From: a virus
DNA length: 64,000 nt
IMG/VR virus record: IMGVR_UViG_3300017971_000190
Location: 124,001-188,000 of that record
Direction: 5' to 3' (one strand)
Part shown: positions 13,131 through 22,171 of the stretch, one piece after another
Position numbering within the stretch: the stretch's first letter is position 1
Layout of the letters: each line of letters starts with the position of its first letter
Made by a program: the position numbers and the translations under genes
Notes under the pieces: generated by a model
Database searches by the model: none
What the model was told of the DNA's origin: nothing
Seen by the model: the letters and a program-made list of their open reading frames with translations, nothing else

Positions 13131-14639
13131 TTAACCTTGTTGTCCTCTTAACCCAGGTACTATTTCTCTCAAAGCATTAAACACTTGTTCTCTATCAGTT
13201 TTTAGATAATTTGTAAAACCAGGGTTAGCCTCTAAGAATTTAGTTGCTGCGTCTTTATTTTCTTTAATGTAGCGTACAAATGCTTTAGGGTCTTTATCTA
13301 CTAAATCAGCCAATTCTTTCCATTGTTCTTTTTGTTGAACTTCGGGTGCTTTTTCAAATTCTTTCTTCATTCGTTTTGCATACTCATCTACCACTTCTTC
13401 TATATTTTGTTTGGGTTGGCTACGCTCTTGGCTCATCCCAGGATTCGCAGCTTGTTCGAAAAATTTACCAAGGTATACATCTGCCATTACTAAAGCTTTA
13501 GCAAGCTGGGGATTAGTAGTAACATAGGTTTTATCACACAAATCTGCCATACCAGCTTGAAAAAATTTCAAGTTATTTGGAGCACGCACAAAAGAGAATG
13601 CAAATGGGTAAGGAGCATCAATAGTTACTTGAAGGTGTCCATCAGTAGTATAATCAACCAGGTAGTCTCCTTTATATTTTCCATCGGTCAATTTATTAAT
13701 CTGCTGTTCTATCATAGCTTTGGAAGGTTTAAATTGTTTTCCAAGTAAAGCTTGTTTGTATTCCTTAACCATATTGGTCCAAAAAGTAGGATCAATTTGT
13801 TTAACAATTTTTTCAAAATCGGAGGCTTGTTCTTTACTTAAAAATCCATTATCATCTTCAGCAATTTTACGAGCTGCACCTATAGCATTATTTTTATCTT
13901 CGTACAGGGCTTCTGGGTTGTGGTCTAACATAGGTTGAAGAACAACACCCAAAGCCCAATCAATGGCTTCAGCTGTACTTTCCTCTCCTTCAAATTTCAC
14001 ATTCACCGGAGTTTCAGCAGCTGTCGCAGGACGGGTATCAACTTTTTGTAGAGTAGCGATAGATTGAAGCAGTGTGGTTATTTGTTGTGGATTTATTGCA
14101 GCATAGGCTAAACCACAAACCTCAAAAACAACCTCATTTAAACGTGTGTCAGTAGTAGAAAACAAAGTCTCTGGATTATTGATTATGTTTCTAATTTCCT
14201 CTCCCCATTTTGTGCTATAATCAAAGAGAAGAGTTGCCCCCCTGATATTGTTGCTACCAACGTTGACTACAATATCAACACCGTCTTTTTCTACAAAGAG
14301 ACCGTCTTTAATAATTCCATAATTCTGAACACCATTTTCTCTTAATATCTCTTCAGCTGATTTCCACATGCTTTCTACAGCTTTAGGAAGCTCAGCTTGA
14401 TTTAAAGTATTTTTAATTGTTTTAAGTTCTTCTTCAGCGCTTTCTGGAGGAGCTGTCATTTGTTGTTCTTTTTGCTGCTCCTCTTGCTTTTGTTTAACTC
14501 GTTCAATAGCTGGACCTAAATCTAAACCTTTGTTTTCTGGAGCTGCTTCTCCCCCTCCTGGACTCAATTTTTGTTTGAGTTCTTCTGCAGGATTATCTTG
14601 GGCAGTTTTAAACCGCCTCCTGAGTGGTCTAATTTTCAC
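13131..14639 (-). CDS. tagged virion-block protein, 502 aa
   Basis: Begins MKIRPLRRRFKTAQ, the basic-Ala tag typical of this block. A Gln/Glu-rich linker follows (VKQKQEEQQKEQQ), then a large globular region without recognised motifs (VDIVVNVGSNNIRGATLLFD; YLVDYTTDGHLQVTIDAPYP). The C-terminal 100 residues are helical and charged. Probably an internal virion protein, inferred from tag and location. Only 2 bases separate it from the next gene upstream. Confidence 0.55.
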   Translation of the reverse strand: MKIRPLRRRFKTAQDNPAEELKQKLSPGGGEAAPENKGLDLGPAIERVKQKQEEQQKEQQMTAPPESAEEELKTIKNTLNQAELPKAVESMWKSAEEILRENGVQNYGIIKDGLFVEKDGVDIVVNVGSNNIRGATLLFDYSTKWGEEIRNIINNPETLFSTTDTRLNEVVFEVCGLAYAAINPQQITTLLQSIATLQKVDTRPATAAETPVNVKFEGEESTAEAIDWALGVVLQPMLDHNPEALYEDKNNAIGAARKIAEDDNGFLSKEQASDFEKIVKQIDPTFWTNMVKEYKQALLGKQFKPSKAMIEQQINKLTDGKYKGDYLVDYTTDGHLQVTIDAPYPFAFSFVRAPNNLKFFQAGMADLCDKTYVTTNPQLAKALVMADVYLGKFFEQAANPGMSQERSQPKQNIEEVVDEYAKRMKKEFEKAPEVQQKEQWKELADLVDKDPKAFVRYIKENKDAATKFLEANPGFTNYLKTDREQVFNALREIVPGLRGQQG

Positions 14640-14641
14640 GA

Positions 14642-15907
14642 CTAGTCAACTACTTCAGATTTACCAGCAAATTTTTCGAGTTCTTTAATAAGTAAATCTC
14701 TCATTGAAAGACAACGGTCTTTTAAGGTATCTAAGAATTGGAGATAAGCAGTAGAACTTTTTCCTTTAGCCCCACCTTCTACAATTTCAGCTCTGGCATC
14801 ATTAATATTTATGATGGTACCATTAACGTCTGTAAGGTTAGCGAGTACAAATTCTAACATTCCTTCTGGAGATACATTAAATGCTTTAGCTCTAACAATC
14901 TTTTGGTTGGCTTTTTTAATTTCATCACTACGTAAAATGGATGAAGCTACTTTTTCAACATCAACTTCATCAACAGGAATGTCTACTGGTTCAGGATGAT
15001 CATTTCGTCGGTGGTAATAACGAGGGGTACGTACCGGATTAAGCTCGTTTCTTTTTAAGCGGTCTTTCCAGCCTAACACAGCCACATAATCAATCCAACG
15101 GATTGCACACATGAACATGAGAAGGTCTTCCATGTCAGGAGAATCCAGCTCATAATCTTTTTGGAAAATGACAGCAAAGTCTTCTAGTTGCAAACCACTA
15201 CGCCCACCCATCCCAGGCTCGCTAGGAAGTTTAGTATATCGCATATCCTGGTATTGCTGCCAAAAATCTTTAGCTAAGTCTTTTAGTTTTTTAGTGACTT
15301 TACCGGAGAATAATTTAGGGTCTGGTTCAGGCCAGATATCTTTATTTACGTCATGGTAGGGATCCATGGGGTAATTGTAACGTTTAGGCCGCTCTGGACT
15401 ACCATCAGGGTAAATATTTTCGTTTGGATTTCCTTCTGGTTTGTACTGGGTCATATCGTCAAATTCAATGGAGGCTCTATGACGTTGACGACGTATAAAT
15501 TTAGAGCTAGTGCTACTCATTTTTCCACCCTTCTGAAAATTGTAAAAACGCGGGCCTATTGTCCTACGCATGGTGGGTTGGTAAAGGATGTCTACAAGTG
15601 TATTGGGGTAATTTGGATCTGGCGGAAAATAACTATCTGGTAGAGTATTGCGAATTGGTAGCTGATCACGATTGGGACTATCCAATCGTAACATGTCAAC
15701 AGCACTACTAGGAATTTCGTAGTCAGGAGCTTCTTCTAAGGTAATCTTAGATGATTTGGGAAGACTGTAATTTTTAAGTGTATTAAGCTCTGGAAAATAA
15801 AGAGTAATGAGAAGTTTATCACCCTTCTTTTCAGTTGAAACTAAGAGCGCTTCGTGACCTTCTAAATCAATACCTTCGATTTGATTTACAAGTAAGTTAT
15901 CTTTCAT
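14642..15907 (-). CDS. two-part virion-block protein with internal tag, 421 aa
   Basis: The N-terminal part (to about residue 128) has a beta-rich SH3-like start and a Pro-rich region. Then GGKMSSTSSKFIRRQRHRAS occurs inside the frame: a GGGTGG-like ribosome-binding sequence (15525-15532), ATG (15518-15520) and a basic tag ending in RAS. The C-terminal part contains WQQYQDMRYTKLP and FMCAIRWIDYVAVLGW. It looks like two genes joined in frame. No family recognised. Confidence 0.5.
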   Translation of the reverse strand: MKDNLLVNQIEGIDLEGHEALLVSTEKKGDKLLITLYFPELNTLKNYSLPKSSKITLEEAPDYEIPSSAVDMLRLDSPNRDQLPIRNTLPDSYFPPDPNYPNTLVDILYQPTMRRTIGPRFYNFQKGGKMSSTSSKFIRRQRHRASIEFDDMTQYKPEGNPNENIYPDGSPERPKRYNYPMDPYHDVNKDIWPEPDPKLFSGKVTKKLKDLAKDFWQQYQDMRYTKLPSEPGMGGRSGLQLEDFAVIFQKDYELDSPDMEDLLMFMCAIRWIDYVAVLGWKDRLKRNELNPVRTPRYYHRRNDHPEPVDIPVDEVDVEKVASSILRSDEIKKANQKIVRAKAFNVSPEGMLEFVLANLTDVNGTIININDARAEIVEGGAKGKSSTAYLQFLDTLKDRCLSMRDLLIKELEKFAGKSEVVD

Positions 15908-16388
15908 AATCTTTTCCTAAAGCAGCTAAAACTTCTTTTTCCTCTTTTTCAAACTGACTTCTTTTTTCTGGTTTAGAAATTATGAGAGAAGTGAAGCAAG
16001 CTTTAACTACAGAGGAAGCTTCATTTTCGTTTAAATTATCTTCTTTCAATACTTTGGTTAGCTGAGAAACTGTTCCTATATCTTTATGATTTAGTACTTT
16101 TTTAAAATCTGTACTTAATTTAATTGGATCTGGAATAGGAGGCCAAAGTCGATGAAATTCAGAACGGAGAAACGTTTGAGCTTTCTTGTCTTTCAATTCC
16201 AACTTGCAAAGGCAAACTTGCACCTCTTCACCAGTGGAAGCCAGACGTACAATGACCTGAGGAGGTTCTAGCTCTCTGTGGCTGCCTTCGTGGTAAGAAC
16301 CCCCCACAAGAGCGAGAGAAACTACTGTTCCTGCCCCTTGGGGGGTGTTTACCTTTTGCCCCAGTTCAATGATTGGAAAAGTGCTCAA
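15897..16388 (-). CDS. protein with N-terminal SH3/KOW-like barrel, 163 aa
   Basis: Residues 8-65 (LGQKVNTPQGAGTVVSLALV ... VIVRLASTGEEVQVCLCKL) have the G-x-V-x-T-P-x-G-x-G-x-V pattern of small SH3-like barrels. The remainder is helical (KVLNHKDIGTVSQLTKVL). Overlaps the next gene downstream by 11 bases. It has no basic tag, unlike most neighbours. Role unknown. Confidence 0.5.
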   Translation of the reverse strand: MSTFPIIELGQKVNTPQGAGTVVSLALVGGSYHEGSHRELEPPQVIVRLASTGEEVQVCLCKLELKDKKAQTFLRSEFHRLWPPIPDPIKLSTDFKKVLNHKDIGTVSQLTKVLKEDNLNENEASSVVKACFTSLIISKPEKRSQFEKEEKEVLAALGKDYER

Positions 16389-16400
16389 GTCACTAATCCT

Positions 16401-16709
16401 CTAGTCATAGTACTCGTCTTCCCGAGCACGAAGACGATTAGCAAACATAGTAAGAGAAGCCACAGAATTATGTACACCTCTAAAATTATCTACAGCTGCA
16501 TCAATACGATCTAATAATTCTCGCGTATTTTCCTTATTTAAATAAGGTGCTCTATCATGTAAGCTTTTTAAAATAACTTCAGCGTCACTAAGATAGGAAG
16601 GGGTGTTTTGGATATAATCTTGAAGTTGTTCAATCATATATTGAATTTGATTTTGTTCAGCCATCCTACGTCTTAGATTAATATTTCCTCTTCTACGTCG
16701 TCTTACCAT
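16401..16709 (-). CDS. tagged small helical protein, 102 aa
   Basis: N terminus MVRRRRRGNINLRRRMAEQ carries two basic clusters. The rest is helical (YMIEQLQDYIQNTPSYLSDA; TRELLDRIDAAVDNF). It may start at the second cluster's Met (RRRMAEQ). Function unknown. Inferred internal virion or core protein. Confidence 0.5.
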   Translation of the reverse strand: MVRRRRRGNINLRRRMAEQNQIQYMIEQLQDYIQNTPSYLSDAEVILKSLHDRAPYLNKENTRELLDRIDAAVDNFRGVHNSVASLTMFANRLRAREDEYYD

Positions 16710-16720
16710 TTTAATTTCTC

Positions 16721-17623
16721 CTAGTAATCTTCCATTGCTAGATCTTCTTCTACCGCTTCACGAAGATCTTCTGTGATGTCGTCATCATATACAGCAAAGC
16801 CACGGTCTTCCAAATAATCTTCCAATTCACGACGGCTCCACATGCGGACAGGTTTGTCAACATCATAGTAAGCTGTGCGTCTACGGCGTCTCATACTGCT
16901 TTGCTTATACCTAGTGCGCCAATCTTTCATATACTTCTTAGGAACAAACTCTTCGTAACTTTCAGGTGCAACGTCTACTTCTCTTTCAAAATCATCTCTA
17001 AGTTCTTCAGCAGCAAGTAAACGAATATCTTTAGGGAACATTTCAAACCAGCGAGCACCAGGCCCGCCAAATTCACGTGCATAATCCTTGGCAGCAGATT
17101 CTACGACGTACATAAAAGCTTTTACAGCTAAGTCATGATCGTAATTTCCAGCCGACATTTTGCGAGTTAAGTTCTTCTCAATAGATCGTTTTTGACGGTA
17201 AATAGGTTCTGTATTATCAACCCACATAGTTAATTCACGAGCCACACTCTCGTCACTGTCAAAACCACCGCGTCTACGGCGTCTAGCAGCAAATCGGTTA
17301 CGGTTGCTGATTCTACGTTCTGCACGTCTTCGTCTACGACGAGGAGGACGTAAGCGCCTACCAGCTTCCAGCACAATCTCACCCGGTTGTTTCAGTCCTG
17401 GTTTATCTTTTTCAGGAACAGTGGTGTACTCTTTCCCCCTGCTAGGAGCACCTTTTTCACGGGTGTAATAAGTCTCCTCAATAAAGTCAGGGGCAGTATC
17501 CTTTGGAGGAACTTTGTACTTGGGATTAGCTTCATCTAAAGCTTCAAATCCGCCAGCACTATGACGACGTCTACGACGACGGGGTGAAAAAGGACTGGTT
17601 GTTCTACGACGACGGTGTCTCAT
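16721..17623 (-). CDS. multi-tag protein, 300 aa
   Basis: Four separate basic clusters: MRHRRRRTTSPFSPRRRRRR at the start, RRLRPPRRRRRRAERR (about 90-105), RFAARRRRRGG (about 110-120) and SSMRRRRRTAYYDVD (about 243-257). Between them lie a Pro-rich linker, a helical domain (ELTMWVDNTEPIYRQKRS, AFMYVVESAAKDYAREFG) and an acidic C-terminal module. This is the densest concentration of tags in a small protein, as expected for several short cargo modules fused together. Confidence 0.5.
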   Translation of the reverse strand: MRHRRRRTTSPFSPRRRRRRHSAGGFEALDEANPKYKVPPKDTAPDFIEETYYTREKGAPSRGKEYTTVPEKDKPGLKQPGEIVLEAGRRLRPPRRRRRRAERRISNRNRFAARRRRRGGFDSDESVARELTMWVDNTEPIYRQKRSIEKNLTRKMSAGNYDHDLAVKAFMYVVESAAKDYAREFGGPGARWFEMFPKDIRLLAAEELRDDFEREVDVAPESYEEFVPKKYMKDWRTRYKQSSMRRRRRTAYYDVDKPVRMWSRRELEDYLEDRGFAVYDDDITEDLREAVEEDLAMEDY

Positions 17624-17648
17624 GGTTTTCCTTTCCTGAGTTTTTCTT

Positions 17649-17990
17649 TTACAGTCTTGAGATTAATTCTTTACGATCGTACATAAGAAGATCTTGTAAC
17701 ATAGCAGTCATAAATTCGTATAGTTCTCTAGCAATAGTTTGCCCAAAATTTGTTGGTTCGTCATATTCATCAAATATGACATTCAACATTTCTTCATCAT
17801 CAGTAAAATATTCATCAAATATTTTATTGTAAATCATTTTGTCAAACGAAGTGGTATCTTTTATAGTATAAAAATCCTTAATAAGAAGTTGAAAAAGTTG
17901 CAATCTTTCTTCTACGCCTAGTTGTAAAAGTAAATCAACAGCAACTTCAGTTGGACTTTGCGCTAAAGCAAATCGCCTTCTACGCCTCAT
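17649..17990 (-). CDS. tagged protein, 113 aa
   Basis: Starts MRRRRRFALAQSPTEVA. The mature part is hydrophobic/helical then acidic (LLLQLGVEERLQLFQLLIKD, YFTDDEEMLNVIFDEYDEP). The ATG lies inside the end of the upstream gene (11-base overlap). No known family. Confidence 0.5.
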   Translation of the reverse strand: MRRRRRFALAQSPTEVAVDLLLQLGVEERLQLFQLLIKDFYTIKDTTSFDKMIYNKIFDEYFTDDEEMLNVIFDEYDEPTNFGQTIARELYEFMTAMLQDLLMYDRKELISRL

Positions 17991-18744
17991 TTTCTTTTTC
18001 CTCCTCTTTCAAACCTTGTTTCCCTAACAGTTGTTCTTCTAATTCTTCAAGAGAGGTCAACGGAAATTTAATATCGTCTAGTTCTACACCAATCCCGTCT
18101 TCAGGCACATCCAACATTTCGTAAGCTTCATCGTCACTACCTGCTGGATTTAGGTTCCAACGAATCTCAGTTTCAACGTAGTCTGCGGCTTGCTTCAAAG
18201 CAGCTTCGTCTAATTCTTCTTTGCCCTCTTTAGCTACCTGACTTAAAGCACTGGTAATCAAATCTTCAACAGTTTCAAAAGGAAAATCATTTTCGTCTAA
18301 ATGAACAAATACTATTTCGTCAGGGGGTAAATCAAAAGCTTTGTCTACTTGCTCTGGAACATCATCAGTAAAATCTAAAACCAGGCTTATGTCCAGCTCT
18401 GCGTTGACTTCTTCTTTTTCTTCAGCTTTTACCAGTTCGTAACGGTAACCTCTGTAGTCAAAAAATCCCTGCCGTTTAATTTGAACCAGTTGACGAGAGG
18501 TTAAACCTTTAAGCGAAGCACTTTTTTCTTCTGGAAAATTGAGAATCTTTTTGAAGAATTTTTTAACTTTACTATCTTGTTTAGGAGGAGCTTTTTTGTT
18601 TTTGAAAACGGGTCTTTTTTGAGGCGTACCTTTACCCTTTTCTTTTTCTTCTCGATACCGTTCCTGAGTAACAGGTGTAGAAGGTAAACCCGCTTGAGGA
18701 GATCTACAACCACACTCTTTTTTAGACTCTTTTATTTTCACCAC
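17980..18744 (-). CDS. basic-then-acidic protein, 254 aa
   Basis: Residues 1-85 are Lys-rich (KKFFKKILNFPEEKSAS, KNKKAPPKQDSK) and include CGC near residue 11. From about residue 108 the protein becomes strongly acidic with repeating hydrophobic/acidic segments (ELDISLVLDFTDDVPEQ; GVELDDIKFPLTSLEELEE). The bipolar charge resembles a core or packaging protein. No family recognised. Confidence 0.5.
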   Translation of the reverse strand: MVKIKESKKECGCRSPQAGLPSTPVTQERYREEKEKGKGTPQKRPVFKNKKAPPKQDSKVKKFFKKILNFPEEKSASLKGLTSRQLVQIKRQGFFDYRGYRYELVKAEEKEEVNAELDISLVLDFTDDVPEQVDKAFDLPPDEIVFVHLDENDFPFETVEDLITSALSQVAKEGKEELDEAALKQAADYVETEIRWNLNPAGSDDEAYEMLDVPEDGIGVELDDIKFPLTSLEELEEQLLGKQGLKEEEKENEA

Positions 18745-18752
18745 TTACCTCT

Positions 18753-20099
18753 TTAGTAAATCTCATCCTCGTCCATATCAGGGTTCATTTGTCGTACTTC
18801 ATCTAAGTAATCTTCGTAATCAGCTTCAACTTCAGCCCAAGCTGCCTGACCATCTTCAAGAGTATCATAATAAGTTACGTAAACAAAACCTTGGTTGTCT
18901 TCGGCAAGAATTGCAGCCTGAAAAGTCCAATCACCTTCCGGTTGTTTTACTAGCACACCTTCAGGTATTTCAAGCAATTCGTGATAACCAAAACCGTCTG
19001 CACTACCTACTTGCGCACTTCCCCAACCTTCTCCAGACCACTCATAAACTTGTTCATCGATGTTGCTGTTGAATTTACCAATTCCGCTGTAGTTGGGATC
19101 GTAAGTAAGAACTTCAGCAGCAGCTTGACGACGTTTCATTGTTTTTCTTCTTTTAATAGAGGCATCATAATAACCAGTAATTCCTTCCCAACCACCTGCT
19201 TCGTTGTAAGCATCACTCAATGCATCGACTACTTCTCTGTAAGACATATCAAAATCATCATCGTCAATATAATAATTTATAATATAATCTGCACCAAAAT
19301 GAACTGCATGTTGGAATTCAACCCCTTCACTGACTGACTCTCCAACCATTTTAAGTGCCTCTTGGAATGGATCATTTGCAGCTTGACGTTTTGTAGTACC
19401 TGTCATCATTCTACGCAGCTCATCATATACATCTACTTTTTCTCTGTCAACAAAAGCTTGCGCCAACTCTATCCAATCAACGTATCCAAATCCAGCTAAA
19501 TCATAGTTTTGTTTAAAATACTTATCCATATCTTCCCCTAGATATACAACACCTGGAGCGTATTCGTACTCTTCTAATTCAGGGCCAACTTCAATATCTG
19601 CATCTGTAGCAATATTTAAAAGCATATCAAACATTGTTTTTTCGAGTTGTTTATCATTATAAATCTCTTCTAACAGTTTTTTGGTTCCATAACTTGCATC
19701 AGCTTTTCTCTTATGTCGTATAAAAGAAGCTCTCCGTCTAGTTCGTTCCTCATAAACTCCACGAGGGGCTTTTTGCAGTAAATCCTTTATAGGCATGTAT
19801 TGGAAATCATAAAAATCAGGATACTTAAGCCAGGTACCATCTTCCTGCAAAGTAGCTTTAACACTCAGTTCTGCAATCACTGTACCCGTCTTATCTCTCT
19901 TGTAGTCTACAATTTTTCCGTAAGATCTTTCTCCAGTTTTAGGGTGAATAAATTCTACCATTTGTCCCATTTTAAAACCATGTAGCTCTTTAGGACCTAT
20001 TATACCTCGTGGGCCTTTGTATTCTTTTTGAACACGACGCATGTGTTCGCTTTTATCAAAAACAGATCTACGGCTATGGTTATAACGACGATGTCTCAT
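18753..20099 (-). CDS. polyprotein-like virion-block protein, 448 aa
   Basis: Tag-like clusters divide the chain: MRHRRYNHSRRSVF at the start, RTRRRASFIRHKRKADAS (about 120-137), TKRQAANDP (about 238-246) and KRRKTMKRRQAAAEVL (about 317-332). The first module contains a barrel-like segment (FKMGQMVEFIHPKTGERSYG). Later modules are acidic, ending DEDEIY. A weak AGAAG plus ATG (19137-19139) precedes the last cluster. No enzyme motif seen. Confidence 0.5.
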   Translation of the reverse strand: MRHRRYNHSRRSVFDKSEHMRRVQKEYKGPRGIIGPKELHGFKMGQMVEFIHPKTGERSYGKIVDYKRDKTGTVIAELSVKATLQEDGTWLKYPDFYDFQYMPIKDLLQKAPRGVYEERTRRRASFIRHKRKADASYGTKKLLEEIYNDKQLEKTMFDMLLNIATDADIEVGPELEEYEYAPGVVYLGEDMDKYFKQNYDLAGFGYVDWIELAQAFVDREKVDVYDELRRMMTGTTKRQAANDPFQEALKMVGESVSEGVEFQHAVHFGADYIINYYIDDDDFDMSYREVVDALSDAYNEAGGWEGITGYYDASIKRRKTMKRRQAAAEVLTYDPNYSGIGKFNSNIDEQVYEWSGEGWGSAQVGSADGFGYHELLEIPEGVLVKQPEGDWTFQAAILAEDNQGFVYVTYYDTLEDGQAAWAEVEADYEDYLDEVRQMNPDMDEDEIY

Positions 20100-20111
20100 G
20101 GCTTAAAACTC

Positions 20112-20483
20112 CTAAGCGCCCACAGCACTTTTTAGTTCTCTGATTTTTCTGGCTGCATAGGTCTTAGCCCCGTAGCGCCAAAGCAGCCTTAATTCCTGTT
20201 TCAGTGTCTGTCTATCACTTACTACCATTTTTAAAATAGCATATATTTTATTGGTAATAACAGCAGGTTTCATTTTTGCAAGTTCTTCTTTAGACCCTAT
20301 ATTGGCTTTAATAAGAACTAAAGCCAAACCAAGTACCAGTGACAAACTAAGAAAGGATATGTTTTGTTCAATAACTTGGAGGAACAGAGTTTCAACATCT
20401 TTTTGACTAGGCGGTTCTGTCCCTTCTTGCTGCTGCTGTTCTTCATCCCCTTCAGCAGCTTTTTTAAACCGTCTTACTTTCAT
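20112..20483 (-). CDS. tagged membrane-segment protein, 123 aa
   Basis: I take the ATG at 20481-20483, which overlaps the upstream TGA and puts MKVRRFKKAAEG at the N terminus. An ATG 4 codons earlier is possible. A Gln/Glu-rich linker is followed by one hydrophobic helix (FLSLSLVLGLALVLIKANI) and a basic C terminus. A membrane helix behind a virion-type tag could suit a protein that enters the host envelope during DNA ejection (inference). Confidence 0.5.
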   Translation of the reverse strand: MKVRRFKKAAEGDEEQQQQEGTEPPSQKDVETLFLQVIEQNISFLSLSLVLGLALVLIKANIGSKEELAKMKPAVITNKIYAILKMVVSDRQTLKQELRLLWRYGAKTYAARKIRELKSAVGA

Positions 20484-21811
20484 TTTATTTTCCAATTTTT
20501 GTGAAGAGAGGAGAATTTACGCTGACTGGCCAGCCAACGCTTTTTCGTTGTAGGGTCTCCCAAATCTGGAATTAAAATGTCATTTCCATCTTTGAGACTG
20601 GGAGGAACAAATCCTTCTTTCAAAAGCTTTTTCAATTTAGCTGCTCCCTTATTTTTTTGAGGAGCAGCTTTCTTTTTTAGAATTTTAGCCACTCGTCCAT
20701 AAGGGATTATTTCAGCAGGAGCTTTAGTGGGGCGAAACAATACAGCTGTTTCGTTAGTGTGATTAGCCACAATAATTTTAGAACAAGAGCTGTTGGCAAT
20801 AACTGCAAAATGGTCATCTTCAAAAGTGTCAGGAATATTCTCTACTGCCCAAATAATGCTAGCTTCTTTCAGAAATTGAGAATTGACTTCTTTTACAGAA
20901 CCACCTCTTTTACTGATTTGAATTGCTTGCTCTTGTTTGCGCGCGTGTTCTTCATCAGGGTGACGCCCTAATAATTTAGTAGGATCTTTTTTGCTGTAGA
21001 GACAAACCCGTTGTTCACTCTTAGGACGTTTTGGGTCAATATCTTTTTGTCTACAAGGTTTAATAGTAGCAATTCTTGGTCTTCTAAAACGTTTCACTCT
21101 TGCCTCCTTTTCACCCGTAGGCAAAGATTCATCATCTAAAGCCAACATAAGGTCACTAGCATCTTCTAACAGTTCAGGAACTATATCTTCGTGTTCTCCT
21201 GGTAAATCTTCCAAGTCTCTCAAAATTTCAATGGCTTCATTTACTTTTTCAGCAGCCTCACCAAATTGTTCTTCCACCGTAACACTCAGTCTAACTTTAG
21301 GAAAGTCTGGACTGTGAATATAATCTACTTCGTAAGGTTTAACCAATTTTTCAATTTCAAACAATTGATCTGGGTCAATGTAAGTAGAACCAAAAGTTCT
21401 AATTGAAATACCGTAATCCCCAGAGGGTAAATTGGCAATTCCAAGGACTGTGTTAGGAGGAATAAATGGAGTATGTTTTAATTCTTTAATTAGTTTTTTA
21501 ATTTCCCATTGCTCAGGACTAAAAGCTAAACGAGCTTCTTTTTTAGCTTCCTCTTCAACACCTAAATCTTTTTCCATTTTTGCCAGACCAATATAGTAGT
21601 CTGGACTTTCCATAAGATGAACCCAAGCTATTTTACCTGTTAGATTTGGATCATCTTTAGTAACATTAACACGTTCATCTACTTTAGAACCGTGTTCCAG
21701 TTCAACTTCTAAACCTTTTAAAAATTCTTCAGCTGGAAAAGGACTGGTGTCCCAATCAATTCCAATATCTTCTCCAATTTTAATTGCATCTTCAAGAGTG
21801 AAAGTAAGCAT
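20480..21811 (-). CDS. DUF5661-domain fusion protein, 443 aa
   Basis: Residues 4-85 match DUF5661: FTLEDAIKIGEDIGIDWDTS, VELEHGSKVDERVNVTKDDP and GKIAWVHLMESPDYY. A tag-like KRFRRPRIAT (about 240-249) separates a second module with CLYSKKDPTKLLGRHPDEEH, a short motif I have seen in other phage multidomain proteins. The C terminus is Lys-rich. DUF5661 has no known function. The fusion around a basic-Ala junction follows the pattern of the block. Confidence 0.65.
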   Translation of the reverse strand: MLTFTLEDAIKIGEDIGIDWDTSPFPAEEFLKGLEVELEHGSKVDERVNVTKDDPNLTGKIAWVHLMESPDYYIGLAKMEKDLGVEEEAKKEARLAFSPEQWEIKKLIKELKHTPFIPPNTVLGIANLPSGDYGISIRTFGSTYIDPDQLFEIEKLVKPYEVDYIHSPDFPKVRLSVTVEEQFGEAAEKVNEAIEILRDLEDLPGEHEDIVPELLEDASDLMLALDDESLPTGEKEARVKRFRRPRIATIKPCRQKDIDPKRPKSEQRVCLYSKKDPTKLLGRHPDEEHARKQEQAIQISKRGGSVKEVNSQFLKEASIIWAVENIPDTFEDDHFAVIANSSCSKIIVANHTNETAVLFRPTKAPAEIIPYGRVAKILKKKAAPQKNKGAAKLKKLLKEGFVPPSLKDGNDILIPDLGDPTTKKRWLASQRKFSSLHKNWKIK

Positions 21812-21816
21812 GATTT

Positions 21817-22062
21817 TTAGAATCCCATTTCTTCAACTACTTCCCGAAAATAGTCTAGTGCGTTAATAGCACGCCACGCTGCCTTTGTAGCTTCATCAGC
21901 ACCATAAAGATTCATCATACTTTTAACATCTTTAATTTCAGCAATTGCTGTATCAATTTTTCCTAGTGCTTTTCTGCTATTCAACACTCTAACATCACTT
22001 CTTACTAAACGTCTACGGCGTCTTAAATTAGTATGGTAACCTGTTCTCTTTCTCAAACTCAT
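21817..22062 (-). CDS. tagged small protein, 81 aa
   Basis: MSLRKRTGYHTNLRRRRRLV followed by a helical domain of about 55 residues (KIDTAIAEIKDVKSMMNLYG). The basic region is DNA- or scaffold-binding in character. Sits between the capsid-gene terminator and the DUF5661 gene. No family. Confidence 0.5.
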   Translation of the reverse strand: MSLRKRTGYHTNLRRRRRLVRSDVRVLNSRKALGKIDTAIAEIKDVKSMMNLYGADEATKAAWRAINALDYFREVVEEMGF

Positions 22063-22094
22063 AATAAATAACTCCTTTTCCTGAACTCTTAAAA

Positions 22095-22137
22095 GAAAGG
22101 CCGAAGATAAAAGCTAAAAGCGTTTCTTCGGCCTTTC
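22095..22137 (-). terminator. terminator downstream of the major capsid gene
   Basis: GAAAGGCCGAAGA (22095-22107) pairs perfectly with TCTTCGGCCTTTC (22125-22137). Read on the minus strand, the 13-bp stem is followed by TTTTAAGAG. It lies 35 bases beyond the capsid stop codon and would limit expression of the downstream genes relative to capsid. Confidence 0.7.
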
Positions 22138-22171
22138 CAATCAGAACTCAGAAAGCTCTAATTTGTAATTA